From Pleurotus ostreatus/Saccharomyces cerevisiae fusant (Eukaryota; Opisthokonta), in assembly GCA_024196135.1 (NCBI GenBank), contig JAMQCK010000732.1, positions 1-16,881 on the forward strand: 16,881 bases of DNA, read 5' to 3'. Positions 1-9,600 of this stretch are shown here, in pieces. The stretch's first letter is position 1, and every line of letters begins with the position of its first letter. The notes beneath the pieces were generated by a model, which saw nothing but the letters and a program-made list of their open reading frames with translations, was not told the DNA's origin and did no database searches. Position numbers and translations under genes: made by a program.

Positions 1-1
1 A

Positions 2-63
2 GGAATATCCCCGCTACGGAATAGGTTTGGGCGATCTCCCGACGCGGGAGGCGGGGATATTCC
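2..63. repeat. 13-bp perfect inverted repeat
   Basis: GGAATATCCCCGC at 2-14 is exactly inverted at 51-63, with 36 bp between the arms. It forms part of the repeat-rich putative transposon end. Confidence 0.7.
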
Positions 64-352
64 AAAATCCCCGTTATCTCATACGGAATAGGGTTGCGTG
101 GCAGTCGCCCAGCCAAAATATTCCATACCATCGAACCAGTCCGGATGCTGCCCCCTGTTCATGGGTTATGAGTAGCATGCCTAACCACAATCTTACTCTG
201 AGTGCACTGGCTATGCCTGAACGGCATCCTAAAGGTCATCTGAGAGCTCGGTGTGTCACAAAAAGGACTGATAAATGCCACCGAAAAGCGGAATAAAATA
301 TTCAGAATTTCCGAGCATTTATTGCCTATCTTCCGGACGGAATATCCCTCCT

Positions 353-389
353 AAGGAATACAAAAAAACGTCGCCCGACCGTATTCCTT
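353..389. repeat. 9-bp inverted repeat near the element edge
   Basis: AAGGAATAC at 353-361 is exactly inverted as GTATTCCTT at 381-389, around a 19-nt loop that includes a run of seven A. It overlaps the TTCCTTAAAGGAA palindrome next to the point where F-box homology ends. Confidence 0.6.
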
Positions 390-399
390 AAAGGAAATT

Positions 400-585
400 C
401 TACTGTACTTGGTTGAGAAGACGGGGGTAGTCGCGCACGCCAGTCCGCTCCAGGAAGGCATGGAAGGCTTTGCCTGAGCCGGGTGTAGGGTCCGTAAGTT
501 CTTTGGGTACGGAAAGGGTCAATATGTTGTCGATGATTTCGTTGGGTAGGTCGTGTATGGGGAAAGGTCTCGGGGATGTCTGCAT
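400..585 (-). pseudogene. F-box gene fragment (N-terminal part only)
   Basis: The minus strand encodes 61 residues from an ATG at 585 to a stop at 400. Residues about 8-58 align closely with the F-box regions of the two larger genes in this window. They share the order P-I-H/N-x-L-x-x-E, then P-x-x-L, then the D/H-P-T-P/S-G-S stretch, and finally D-Y-P-R-L/F-L. The homologues continue into a V-C-x-R/G-W segment after this point. Here the match ends at the valine codon (406-408), and CAG TAG follows directly. Everything beyond belongs to the repeat-rich candidate transposon. The simplest reading is a family member cut by an insertion or rearrangement and left as a non-functional stub. A short expressed peptide cannot be excluded but is unlikely. 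Confidence 0.7.
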
Positions 586-1103
586 ACGGTGGCACCACGG
601 GTAATTACCGGCTCGCTTCGCGAGTGAGCTTTACGCACCATTGATTCGCGCGTTCGTAAGTCAGACTCCGCGAGTTGAGTGCTCGAAAGTCGAATGTCGT
701 CTGGCTTTGTCGGGGAGTGGAGGTTCTGGACAAGTTCCGCGCGAGATTCCGCGTCTCGATCGTCACGCTACGCGTCCATTCGCACGTGATCGTGTTCTCG
801 AACCGTGACAGTGTTCGAAAGAAATCAAGTCCTTCTTGGATCCTTGCGTCTCTCTACCGAAAGCCTTCAGATTGTCGAGATATCAGCTCCTCACAGATAC
901 TCATTGAATTATCCTGCCTGTTGAACTGGATGGGACGGTCTTCAAGAGCGCATTGCTGGCGCGGAATTTACAGGTATAGTACAGCGTGTTTTGTTGATAC
1001 ATGGGTGGCTATTCGTTGACAAGGACGAATAACGTCTTGGTCGTACGCTGTCAGTACTAGATTGATCTTGGTGCCATGTCGGTGCGAATCAATGGGCCTC
1101 CGT
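586..1103. other. Intergenic stretch, no gene recognised
   Basis: A plus-strand reading frame at 675-1019 gives 114 residues of unremarkable composition, matching no family I recognise. I see no intron pattern, repeat or RNA structure. The stretch holds the upstream side of the F-box fragment and the 3' flank of the MYND gene. Confidence 0.5.
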
Positions 1104-2558
1104 CTATGCTTTTCTGCAGACTATTTTGTGCGATGGCCATGCCATACGTTGGCTGCGAAGAGAAAGGGTCAGGAAAAAGCATGCTCCACACCCTCACTCA
1201 GTGATAGCAGGTCGAGGACTCACCACTCTCGCCCGCAATAGTACACGAGCTTGCACTTCGAGCACAGCATCAGATGCTTCGCTTCCTTTGGCGCCTCGCA
1301 GTACGCGCACTGCCGCGCATTCGCCTCCAGCCACGCCTTGCTGACCTCCGGACGGTCGTCCTTCGTGCCGAGAACCTATAGATGCGGGAGATCAGCACCT
1401 TGTCGTGGAAGTTCGGCGCCTGGCCGAGGACGTTGGACGCCTGGTCGCAACCGTCCGTCGCTTCGTCGCAAACGCTGAAGCTTGGAGGCGCCCTATTGTA
1501 TGCCTCACAGCGGAATTCTATCATGGCCTACCTGATCGCGCACACTCAGCTTGTCGCCCTTCCTTTTCGTGCTATAATTTCCCCGCGCCACCGTGTTGTC
1601 GATCTTCTCGAGCTCGCTGGGGAGCAGCGTCGGTATGAATTTCTCGCGCGTGACCTGGAAGATGGACGGCTGGCCCGGCGTGCGGTAGTCCCCAGCGGGT
1701 TGCTTCATGTTGTCGAGGAATTCAGGGCTGACTTTGTAGCCCTGCGCGGGGGTGACGTAGGTTGCGCGGACCCTGGGGTTTAGGCGAGTCGGGGAAAACA
1801 TAGTGAGTACAGAAGAGCAGAGGAAGGAGGTTGAAAGAGAATCGTGGATGCTGAAAAGAGAGCACCGTACCAATCAGGCTCATTCCCCCACTCCCATTCG
1901 CCGTGTAGGTAAACGAGAAGGGGCATCAAGCGGTCGGCTTGGTATTTCGTGAGCGCGTCGTAGTCGTGGTGTGAATAGTTGCCGCAGTTGCAGGTTTCGG
2001 GGAAGATCATGACGAGGAGGAAGCGCGTGAGGGTCATGTCGGTGAATAGGAGGTGGCCCCAATCGCGCTGCAGGAGCGATGAGTGTAAGTAGGTTATACG
2101 TTTGCGTGGTTGTCTGGGAGCGCATACCGGTCTCTTGGCCGAAGCCTTGACGATCTATGAGGCAAAATACGGGAGGTATCAGCGACTGACGTTGCACGCG
2201 AAGAAACAGCAGCAGACCTCGTACTTGTACAGGATTGGCGCCCATTCAGCGTCGTATTTGAGATCCGCATGCGTCTCGCACCAAAAGGAAACCTGGTCGA
2301 GTATCAATCTGCGTGCCATGAACTCTTTCTTGGTGAGATCTGGAGCATTGTCGGGATGTCCATAGAACTTTTGCGTGACATCGTTCATTGAGACGCCAAA
2401 GTCGGTGCACTGCACGAGCTTGCGAGTAGCGCAGGTCTCAGACCGGTTGATCATCATGTTCGGAGAGAAGCTGGTGGACGGTGAGCAGCTGCGTACTTCC
2501 ATATCAGGACGTAGGCGTACTAGGGCAGGCCAGAAAAGGCGGAGGCAAGGTCGTCCAT
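1104..2558 (-). CDS. MYND-type zinc-finger protein (multi-exon, possible frameshift)
   Basis: I assembled exons 2558-2521, 2470-2218, 2154-2128, 2067-1871, 1772-1532, 1440-1376, 1375-1224 and 1152-1104, about 340 aa. The ATG at 2558 encodes M-D-D-L-A-S, and the first intron (50 bp, GTACGC...CCACCAG) restores frame exactly. The zinc finger is at the C-terminus. It has C-x2-C, then C-x2-C, then Y-C-G-R-E-C-Q, then H-x3-C, split by a 71-bp intron (1153-1223), with the stop soon after. MYND fingers bind proteins, often in chromatin or transcription regulators; the rest is an acidic, aromatic-rich fungal region of unknown role. Two points are uncertain. The 27-nt exon 2154-2128 is inferred because it splits a long gap into two introns of about 60 bp. 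At 1375/1376 the frame changes with no plausible intron, so a 1-nt sequence error or a real frameshift is likely. The gene diverges from RPO41. Confidence 0.72.
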
Positions 2559-2888
2559 TGTGCACGGTCGCTTGCAGGATTTTCGCCACTTCTGATGGAT
2601 ATTTGGGTGCTCAGATATGTTTCCGAGTGTCAGGATTTTCTATTCTCCTCCTTCTGAATGGCAGAAACCGCCAACCGGTGATCAAAGATGACAGTTGGGA
2701 CAAAGAACGCCGGATCAGTCCCAAAGAGGCAGGCATTGTATTTACGTAACTCCGTGCCGAAGCCCCGCCGAGGCTGACAAAGCGGTGATGGGCAGGACGG
2801 ACCGGCACGCCGGCGCCCCCGCTCAGAGTTTTTCCACGGACGACGGCGGATCCAAAACTTCTTCTCGTCGACGGCGACGACGACGACG
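2559..2888. promoter_or_regulatory. Divergent promoter region between the MYND gene and RPO41
   Basis: About 330 bp separate the start codons of two divergently transcribed genes, so both promoters should lie here. I see no clear TATA box or known factor site. A run of CGACGA-type triplets (about 2866-2888) sits just before the RPO41 ATG and probably forms part of its 5' leader. Confidence 0.45.
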
Positions 2889-5800
2889 ATGATCATCCGC
2901 GGAGCACGTAGCAAGGCGGCGAGGACCACTTTACTGTCGGCTTCTCACTCCCGCTTCTACTCACGACCCTCAAAACCGGCGAACGCGCCAGCCTTCGCCG
3001 CACACCATGCTCACCAAGACCTCTCCCTCCCGTTCTTTAACACCTCCCCCTCGTCGTCGTCGACCACGTCGGCGGAGATGGCGTCCTTCCTGACACGAGA
3101 AGGGCCGTACTCCGTTCTCCCACCTCCACTCCCGACCGCGCAGCCATCAGCTGCTACTCCGTCCGCAACAACACCAGAACCCGAGACGTGGTATACCGAC
3201 ACGCAAACGCAGGACCTGCTCGCTGTCATCAATGCCTGTCTGCACAACCTCTACGACGTCCAGCGCGCGAAGAGCATATTCGACCGCATGCGCGAACGGC
3301 CAAATCACCCAGGCCTCGATACCCGCGTCTACAACGCCTTCATCCACGCCTACATTAACATGGCCACGACCAAGGACCCGGGAAACCGGGAGTACTGGGT
3401 AGAGGGCGCCTGGGAGCTGTATGAGACGATGAAGACAGGGGACAACGACCGAATACTGCCCAACGCCGGTACATATGCTGCGCTGCTCGTCGCCTGGGTC
3501 AGGTGTGTGCGCTGCTTCGTCTGTCGCGTGATCGGGACTTATATGCGCCTGCAGGTTCAATCCAGATACCAACACGCCCGTGCACACTGATTTGGCGACG
3601 AAGCCGAGCGTATTGCTTGCAACTTTGGTCGAGCGCGGACTGTCCGTTGAGAAGGTCGTCGCCCACCCGTTCATCACCTCAGACGAGGAGGCCGCCCAGC
3701 TCGTTCGCATGCTTACTAAAGTTGCATACGAGAACGGCATGTCCAAGACTGTCGCCGAACTCACGACCGTCGAGTCTGTCGGCTCTTCCTTCCCTGACGT
3801 GCTCGAGGGCGTTCCGGATGTTCGACCTGTCGAGCTCGAGCGAATACAGAAGGATGAGACAAATCCTGACGGCCCGCCCAAAAAGGTTTCCGAAATGCCT
3901 TTCAACCTGTCCAACCTCCGCAAGCACCTCTCCCAGATCACGCTCGCCCGCCGCGTCCTGCCCGAAGACCTTGTCGCCCGCCAGAAGCTCATCGAGGACT
4001 CCGTCTACGACGTCGCAAGACAACGGCTGCAGCACGAGTATGAGCAGATGAAGAACCTCGAGGCCGGAAAGGGCCAGGGGCTCAAGGACAAGCGCATCCA
4101 GCGCTGGATGTGGGAGTGGCACATGAAGCTCCGCGAGCGCATAGGCACGGAGATCAAGAACATCACCGCCTTCGAGAAGAAGAACTACTCGTACGGCCGG
4201 CCCAAGGCGCACCTCAAGTACCAGGCCGAGATGATCTCCCCGTACCTCGCGCTCGTCAACGCCGAGCGCCTTTCCCTCCTCACCATCATGGAGCTGATGA
4301 CGCTGCACGACACGGGCGGCGTCACCGATGGGATGAAGACCGCGCGCGCCGTTATCGCGGTAGGCAAGGCCGTCGAGGCGGAGTACAAGGCGCAGATGTG
4401 CAAGCGGAATCATATCGCAGTGCCGTCGAGCACCCGCTCGTCCGACATTTCGGTCTTCTCCAACCTCGGGTACTCGAACCTGCAGGAGCGCCGCGTTGCC
4501 GCCGCGCGCCTTATGGAGGATGGAGAGGCGTGGACGGCGCCATGGTCGGTGCATACACGCGCGCGGGTCGGCGGTGTCCTGATCGACTGCCTGATGGACA
4601 CAGCGAAGGTGCAGCGGACAGCGGTGGACAAGAAGGATGGGAAGATCCTCACGGAGGAACAGCCGGCCTTCTACCACAGCTACGAGTATGTGCAGGGTCA
4701 ACGTCTGGGTGTCATCAAGCTCAACCAGGAGGTCGCCGCGCACATGGCGAACGAGTGGACGATTGACACCGTGCACCCTCGCCATCTGCCTATGCTGGTC
4801 AAGCCGAAGCCGTGGTTGAACTACAATGACGGCGGGTATTTGTACCACAAGAGTGCGTGGCCCATATTCCCTCGTGTCAAAGTTGTACTGACGTGCTTTC
4901 AGCGTACGCCATGCGGTTCAAGGGCTCGCGCGAACAGCAGGCGTACCTTAAGCACGCTTCGGATGCTGGTCAGTGCGAACTGGTGTATGCGGGCTTGGAC
5001 GTATTGGGTAGCACGCCATGGAAGATCAATCGCAAGATATTCGACGTCGTTCTCGAGGTCTGGAACCGCGGCGACCGCTGGGGGAAGCTCCCGCCCGCTA
5101 CGTTCGACGAGCCCGAGCCTGAGGCGCTGCCGCCGGATGCAGACTCTCGGAAGCGCGCGGACTGGTCGCATGCGATGAAGCTCTACAACCAGGCGAAGCA
5201 GTCGAATCACAGTCACAGGTGTAGTGTGAACTACAAGATTGAGATTGCTCGGACTGTGCGTGCTCATTTCCGGATTTTGCCTGCACATATGCTAACAAAT
5301 ATCGTAGTTCCTCGGCGAGACCTTCTACCAGCCCCACAACCTCGACTTCCGTGGTCGCGCATACCCCGTCCCCCCTCACTTGAACCATATCGGCGACGAC
5401 TTGTCCCGCGGTCTGCTCATGTTCGCGGAGAAGAAGCCTCTCGGCGAGCGCGGCTTCCGCTGGCTCAAGATCCACATCGCCAACTTGTACGGCTTCGACA
5501 AAGCCTCCTTCGACGAGCGCGTGCAGTGGGTCGAGGACCGCCTCGCGGACGTGTATGACTCCGCGAACAACCCCATCAACGGCAAGCGCTGGTGGCTCGA
5601 AGCCGACGACCCCTGGCAGTGTCTCGCCGCCTCCATGGAGCTGCGCGACGCGATCGAGAGCGGTGACCCGTTGGCGTTCGAGAGCTCGCTCCCGGTGCAC
5701 CAGGACGGAACGTGTAACGGTCTGCAGCACTACGCTGCGCTCGGCGGTGACCCCGAGGGTGCGGCCCAGGTCAACCTGCAGAAGGCGGACCGCCCGTCGG

Positions 5801-7154
5801 ACGTGTACACGTACGTCGGGCGCATGGTCGAGCGTATCATGGAGGAGGATGAGAAGAAGGGCGACCCAATGGCGATATTGCTCAAGGGCAAGATCTCGCG
5901 TAAGGTCGTAAAGCAGACGGTCATGACGACGGTGTACGGTGTCACGTTCATTGGTGCGCGCGACCAGATTGAGCGCCAGCTGCGCGACCGTAAGGATATC
6001 CCACCGGAGCACTGCTGGGGCGCGGCTACGTATCTGGCTCGCAAGGTATGTGCCTTCGGTCGTACTTGTCGACGACTTTGTCTAACAACCTTGATTAGGT
6101 CCTTGCCTGCATTGGCGATCTATTCTACGGCGCGAAGCACATCATGACTTGGCTCAACCTCTGCGCACGCCTTATCGCCAAGTCCATCCCGATGGACCGT
6201 CTGCAGGAGATGATCGTTGCGGAGAACGAGCAGGCCAAGGCGAAGCAGGACAAGCGGAGGCGGAAAGACCTGGGCAGCAAGCACAAGGTCCTCAAGCGCG
6301 AGCAGATGACCAGTGTGGTGTGGACGACGCCCATGGGTCTCCCGATTGCGCAGCCGTACCGCAAGGCTACGCGCAAGCAGGTCAAGACCGCCTTGCAGAC
6401 GGTGCTCATCACGGACCCGAACAGCCTGGCTGAAGTGAACTCGAGCAAGCAGGCCACCGCCTTCCCGCCCAACTTCATCCACAGCCTCGACGCCACGCAC
6501 ATGATGCTCACCGCGCTCGAGTGCCGGCAGCAGGGGCTCACGTTTGCCTCCGTGCACGACTCATACTGGACCCACGCGTGCAGCATCGACCAGATGTCGG
6601 GCATCATCCGCGACACGTTCATCGCGCTGCACTCGTCCGACGTCCTGATGCGCCTGCACAAGGAGTTCCTGACGCGCTACGCGAACTACAAGATCCCGCT
6701 GATCAGCCTCGGCGCGCCCAAGTTTATGCGCGACCTCCGCGCGGCGGGCGCGCGCATCTACTGCACGCCCGAGCAGGCGGAGAAGCTGCAGGGCATACGC
6801 GAGCTGCTCGAGGTCTCGGAGACGGCGACACCCACCGTCGACGAGAGCAAGGCGCAGGACACCGTGCAGTCGCTGCTCGGCAAGGACGCGGCGGAGCTCG
6901 ACGACAAGGCGCGCCTGAAGAAGCTCGCGGACATGCTGAACGGGGAGACGACGAAGACGACGAAGAAGGTGGCCGAGGACGAGGATGACGTCGAGGTGGA
7001 GGACCCGACGGAGGACGTGAGCTCGGTGGACAAGCAGGCGATGGTTGACTTGTTGGGCAAGTTCGTGAATTTGACCGACATCTTGCCACCGCTACCCCCC
7101 AAGGGTACGTTCCGCGTTGAGGATATCAAGGAGTCGCCGTACTTCTTCTCATAG
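2889..7154 (+). CDS. RPO41: Mitochondrial DNA-directed RNA polymerase, T7-like single subunit
   Basis: Five exons (2889-3502, 3555-4852, 4903-5255, 5308-6045, 6099-7154) join in frame across introns of 50-53 bp to give 1352 aa. The product is imported into mitochondria and transcribes mitochondrial DNA with a TFB2M/Mtf1-type factor. The N-terminus is basic and Ser-rich, with R-F-Y|S at residues 22-25 resembling a presequence cleavage site. PPR-like helices lie at about 109-205. The polymerase core follows: D-F-R-G-R (768-772); motif [10 protein letters not shown] with D888; motif B R-K-V-V-K with R953, K957 and Y965; motif C V-H-D-S with D1155. The protein ends in Y-F-F-S, the conserved C-terminal foot. 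The spacing D888-K957-Y965 fits the family. About 38 extra basic residues lie between motifs B and C (about 1034-1072), and an acidic linker lies at 1239-1312. It is intact, with no rival identification. Confidence 0.97.
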
Positions 7155-8038
7155 CGGAACGTGGTTTCCGTCTCGCTCGCTTTGTCTCTCTTCCCTCCCA
7201 TCGTCCCTTCACCTGCTCATCTTCTCACCCTCGTACCTTGCGCACGCCCTTCTCGTCTTCGCATGTCAACTTATTCACTAACCTCATTGCTGTCCCGCTC
7301 GCACTTCTTGCACTTACGCACAAGTCCCGCTCGCACGTACCCACAACTCCACTCACCCGCACACACATCTGCATGCTATCTCGCAGTCTCCTGGGTCACA
7401 CATGCATCGTATATATCACTAATTCGGTCAAGCCCTATGCTTTACCCGGTCGAGCCGTATGCTCAATGTATCTTAGAAGCACATCTAGATAGTAAGGAAG
7501 GAAAAATGCCAAGTTGACGATGGTCCATGGAGTTGAAGTTAGGTTGACATGGATTGTCGATGAAGTCAAGATAAGTAGAAGTTGGGTGCAACGCATTCGT
7601 TCGACAGCCTTGATGATACGAAAGAGGGAGGTCTGCGTACATGGTATACTGTTCCGTCGGATTGCACTTCGCATAATCTACGATGTCCCGAGCTGGAATA
7701 CACCGCATGAATATCGTAAAAAGACCTGATGGACCAGGTACTGAGTGGTCGATGACAAAATTCATGCGGCGGCGTAGGCGGGATGTACCGATCGCCAAAG
7801 TGCTTGATAGTAGATGGCCATGAGCACATCAGTATGTAGCAGATAGGAGATTTGAAGACGACTGATATCTGGATGATACGTATGCATGCAGTTCTGCGGG
7901 ACGAGGGGAGGACGCCAGGCCTGTCAAGATCGGGGCTCGTGATGCAATGGTAAAGCTTCAAAAGCTCTATGAATGTGGATGAATACTCGAGTATGCGACG
8001 TTGCGAGGAAGTCCAGGGTCGCACGTACTGTTTCTGAG
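7155..8038. other. Intergenic region between RPO41 and the BTB gene
   Basis: The first 350 bp are pyrimidine-rich with short CA runs and probably contain the RPO41 3' UTR. On the minus strand, 7798-7463 stays open for 111 codons and includes I-F-M-R-C-I-P-A-R-D-I-V-D-Y-A. This loosely recalls the hydrophobic and acidic spacing of an F-box helix. The match is weak and nothing downstream supports it, so I do not call a gene. No RNA gene or strong repeat was seen. Confidence 0.4.
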
Positions 8039-9219
8039 CTATGTCATGCCCAAATCTGGAGCTTTTTGAAGTCGCAGTTCAGACCATTGTGGGAGGCCCA
8101 TCATGCCAGGAAGAGAATTCCAGAGCGAGCTGCATGCTTTGTCATACCTTCGCTTGAACTCGGTCAAGCAGGAGGTACAAAGCCCATTTCGTAGATGGCT
8201 AGTGAAAGCGCCATCCAGATACATGTATTGCAGCGGCATGTCTATCAGGGACCGGCATGCCATGCTCTGAACCAGCGCGATCTCAGTCTCGAGGTCACAG
8301 TTCGAGCAGCTGTGCGCCTGCCATATCGCTGCGAGCGCGAGCCCGAATGTATCAGGAATGCCGACCGAAAGCGCATACAGATGAATGAGGTCAGATTTGT
8401 CGAGTGTTTCGTAGGCTGACATGTGCTGGTGAGGGCCGTCTTGCTTGAGAGGCCAAGCCTCTGAGTGGATAGCATACATGATAGAAGGACGTAGCCACGT
8501 CGCTTCCACTTCGCAGGCAATCTTATATGCCTGGCATAGCCACCGCATGTGCTCGTCAGGGTCCGTGTAGAATTTTATGCTGGAAGTCCAATCGGCGTAG
8601 CGCTCCCGAAGATCCCCAAGCTTGGTTGGGAAGTAGGTGCTCAGATGATGGAGTGCATGCTGTCGTAGGTAACTGACGTTGTACTTGTGACTCAGGCGCA
8701 GAACAGCAAGCACTTTTTGCGGGCCTATTAAGCGTGCATACAGCTCGAAGTATCTGTGCCACGCGAATGATCAGCTACGCATATCAGCGACGCATCATAT
8801 CGTCGTGCATACCCAGGCACAAGTAATGACTTCAGCCAAACAAGAACTTCGTCCGGGTCGTCAGGAAGCGTCAAAACGGGAAGCCCGTTGAAGGTCTCCG
8901 CATCCGCGGGCTTGTCCGCGAGGACTGACGACTGCGTGGCGAGCAACTCGCGATATAGTCGACAGAAGCGGTCGCCAGCGCGGACGATGACATTCCCATC
9001 GTGAAACCAGAGATTAGGTTCACGACAGTTGTTTAATGACATGTATGGCACTCGCGATGCTATCGATGGACTCGTAGCGGAGTCGATGGACGATAGATGG
9101 TGAGCGGAGGTAGTGAGTGCCGTGTCGTTCGCACTGTCACGTGGTTGTTCATATTCGGCCTCTGCGTGACTTCGGCAAATGCCGTTGGGTGGACTTCTCT
9201 TCGGAATCGAAAGGGCCAT
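8039..9219 (-). CDS. BTB/POZ domain protein, agaricomycete-type family
   Basis: Two exons (9219-8813 and 8753-8039) join across a 59-bp intron (GTATGC...GGCACAG), fusing a Gly codon in frame to Y-F-E-L-Y, giving 373 aa. The BTB fold spans roughly residues 70-175. It opens with the family hallmark L-W-F-H-D-G-N-V-I-V, followed by a protected-core helix (Y-R-E-L-L), a strand region (V-L-T-L-P-D-D-P) and L-R-L-S-H-K-Y-N-V. The C-terminal half carries C-x2-C pairs and ends in an L-P-x-M-M-G-L-P-x-W-x-E-L tail, typical of the large fungal BTB family as I recall it. BTB domains mediate dimerisation and can act as Cullin-3 adaptors; the substrate is unknown. The ATG at 9219 has good context (G at -3 and +4). 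Most relatives have short N-termini, so the ATG at 9042 (314 aa) is a serious alternative. Confidence 0.82.
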
Positions 9220-9600
9220 CTCATCTGCGCATCACCACGTTGCGTTCACGTCAAAAAAGGGCCACCAATGGCAAAGAAAAAACAAGGGGGCCGCAAAATG
9301 GCCCAATCTCAATTCGACAAGCCCGACTCTCGACGCCAAGCCCGCCTCTTGCGTCGAGGGTCGGGAAGGACTGCCCACTCAACTTCCCCGCTACTTAAGA
9401 CACCGCTCGAAGCATTACATCCAATGGATGTCTTTACACTCGACGAATGCCATCGCACATCGATCTACAAGCCGGGTATCGCAACACCAGGGTATCTACA
9501 CGTCCACTCAAGAGCCGCCTACATCTCTTAGGCCTCTACCCTGATGCCTTCCTCGCGGAAAACACTCCACGCAAAGAAGGCCATGTCGTAGGCCGTCCAC
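9220..9600. other. Intergenic stretch upstream of the BTB gene
   Basis: Several overlapping short reading frames occur here, but none is conserved-looking or repeated elsewhere in the window. The segment should hold the BTB promoter and the 3' end of the HHCC-protein transcript. Its only notable structure is the hairpin at 9322-9365. Confidence 0.4.
9322..9365. repeat. 15-bp imperfect inverted repeat (hairpin)
   Basis: The arm at 9322-9336 (CCCGACTCTCGACGC) pairs with 9351-9365 at 14 of 15 positions around a 14-nt loop. It lies between the tail of the HHCC gene and the start of the BTB gene. Its function is unknown. Confidence 0.6.

Larger units (their letters stand above)
1..405. mobile_element. 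Candidate DNA-transposon end with GGAATA/TATTCC repeats
   Basis: This stretch is AT-richer than its surroundings and is studded with short copies of GGAATA and its complement (around 2, 18, 56, 86, 117, 289, 338, 353 and 382). Two clear inverted repeats stand out: 13 bp at 2-14 and 51-63, and 9 bp at 353-361 and 381-389. A small palindrome (TTCCTTAAAGGAA) lies near the right edge. Dense sub-terminal repeats are common at the ends of eukaryotic cut-and-paste transposons. The right edge is set at 405 because F-box homology on the minus strand stops at 406. Read outward on the minus strand the edge begins CAGTAGAATTTCC. I see no transposase, and the other end and target duplication lie outside the window, so the superfamily is unknown. 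Confidence 0.4.

Noticed and set aside
1376..1398. A 23-bp intron bridging the frame break in the MYND gene
   Set aside because: It is far below the length that fungal spliceosomes are known to remove, and there is no room for a branch site at normal spacing.
3679..4848. A 389-residue open frame on the minus strand opposite RPO41
   Set aside because: It lies wholly antisense to an exon with unmistakable polymerase homology. Its Leu/Arg/His-rich composition is typical of a shadow frame in GC-rich DNA.
5098..6012. A 304-residue minus-strand open frame opposite the RPO41 catalytic exons
   Set aside because: It crosses an RPO41 intron and has no recognisable motif; it is an antisense shadow of the polymerase core.
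2889..7154. Treating the T7-like polymerase as a phage or mitochondrial-plasmid gene
   Set aside because: Four spliceosomal introns, a presequence-like N-terminus, PPR-like helices and the Y-F-F-S end fit the nuclear RPO41 family.
7463..7798. A minus-strand frame with an F-box-like helix (P-A-R-D-I-V-D-Y-A)
   Set aside because: The resemblance is a few residues only; no neighbouring frame extends it and it does not match the F-box family found elsewhere in the window.
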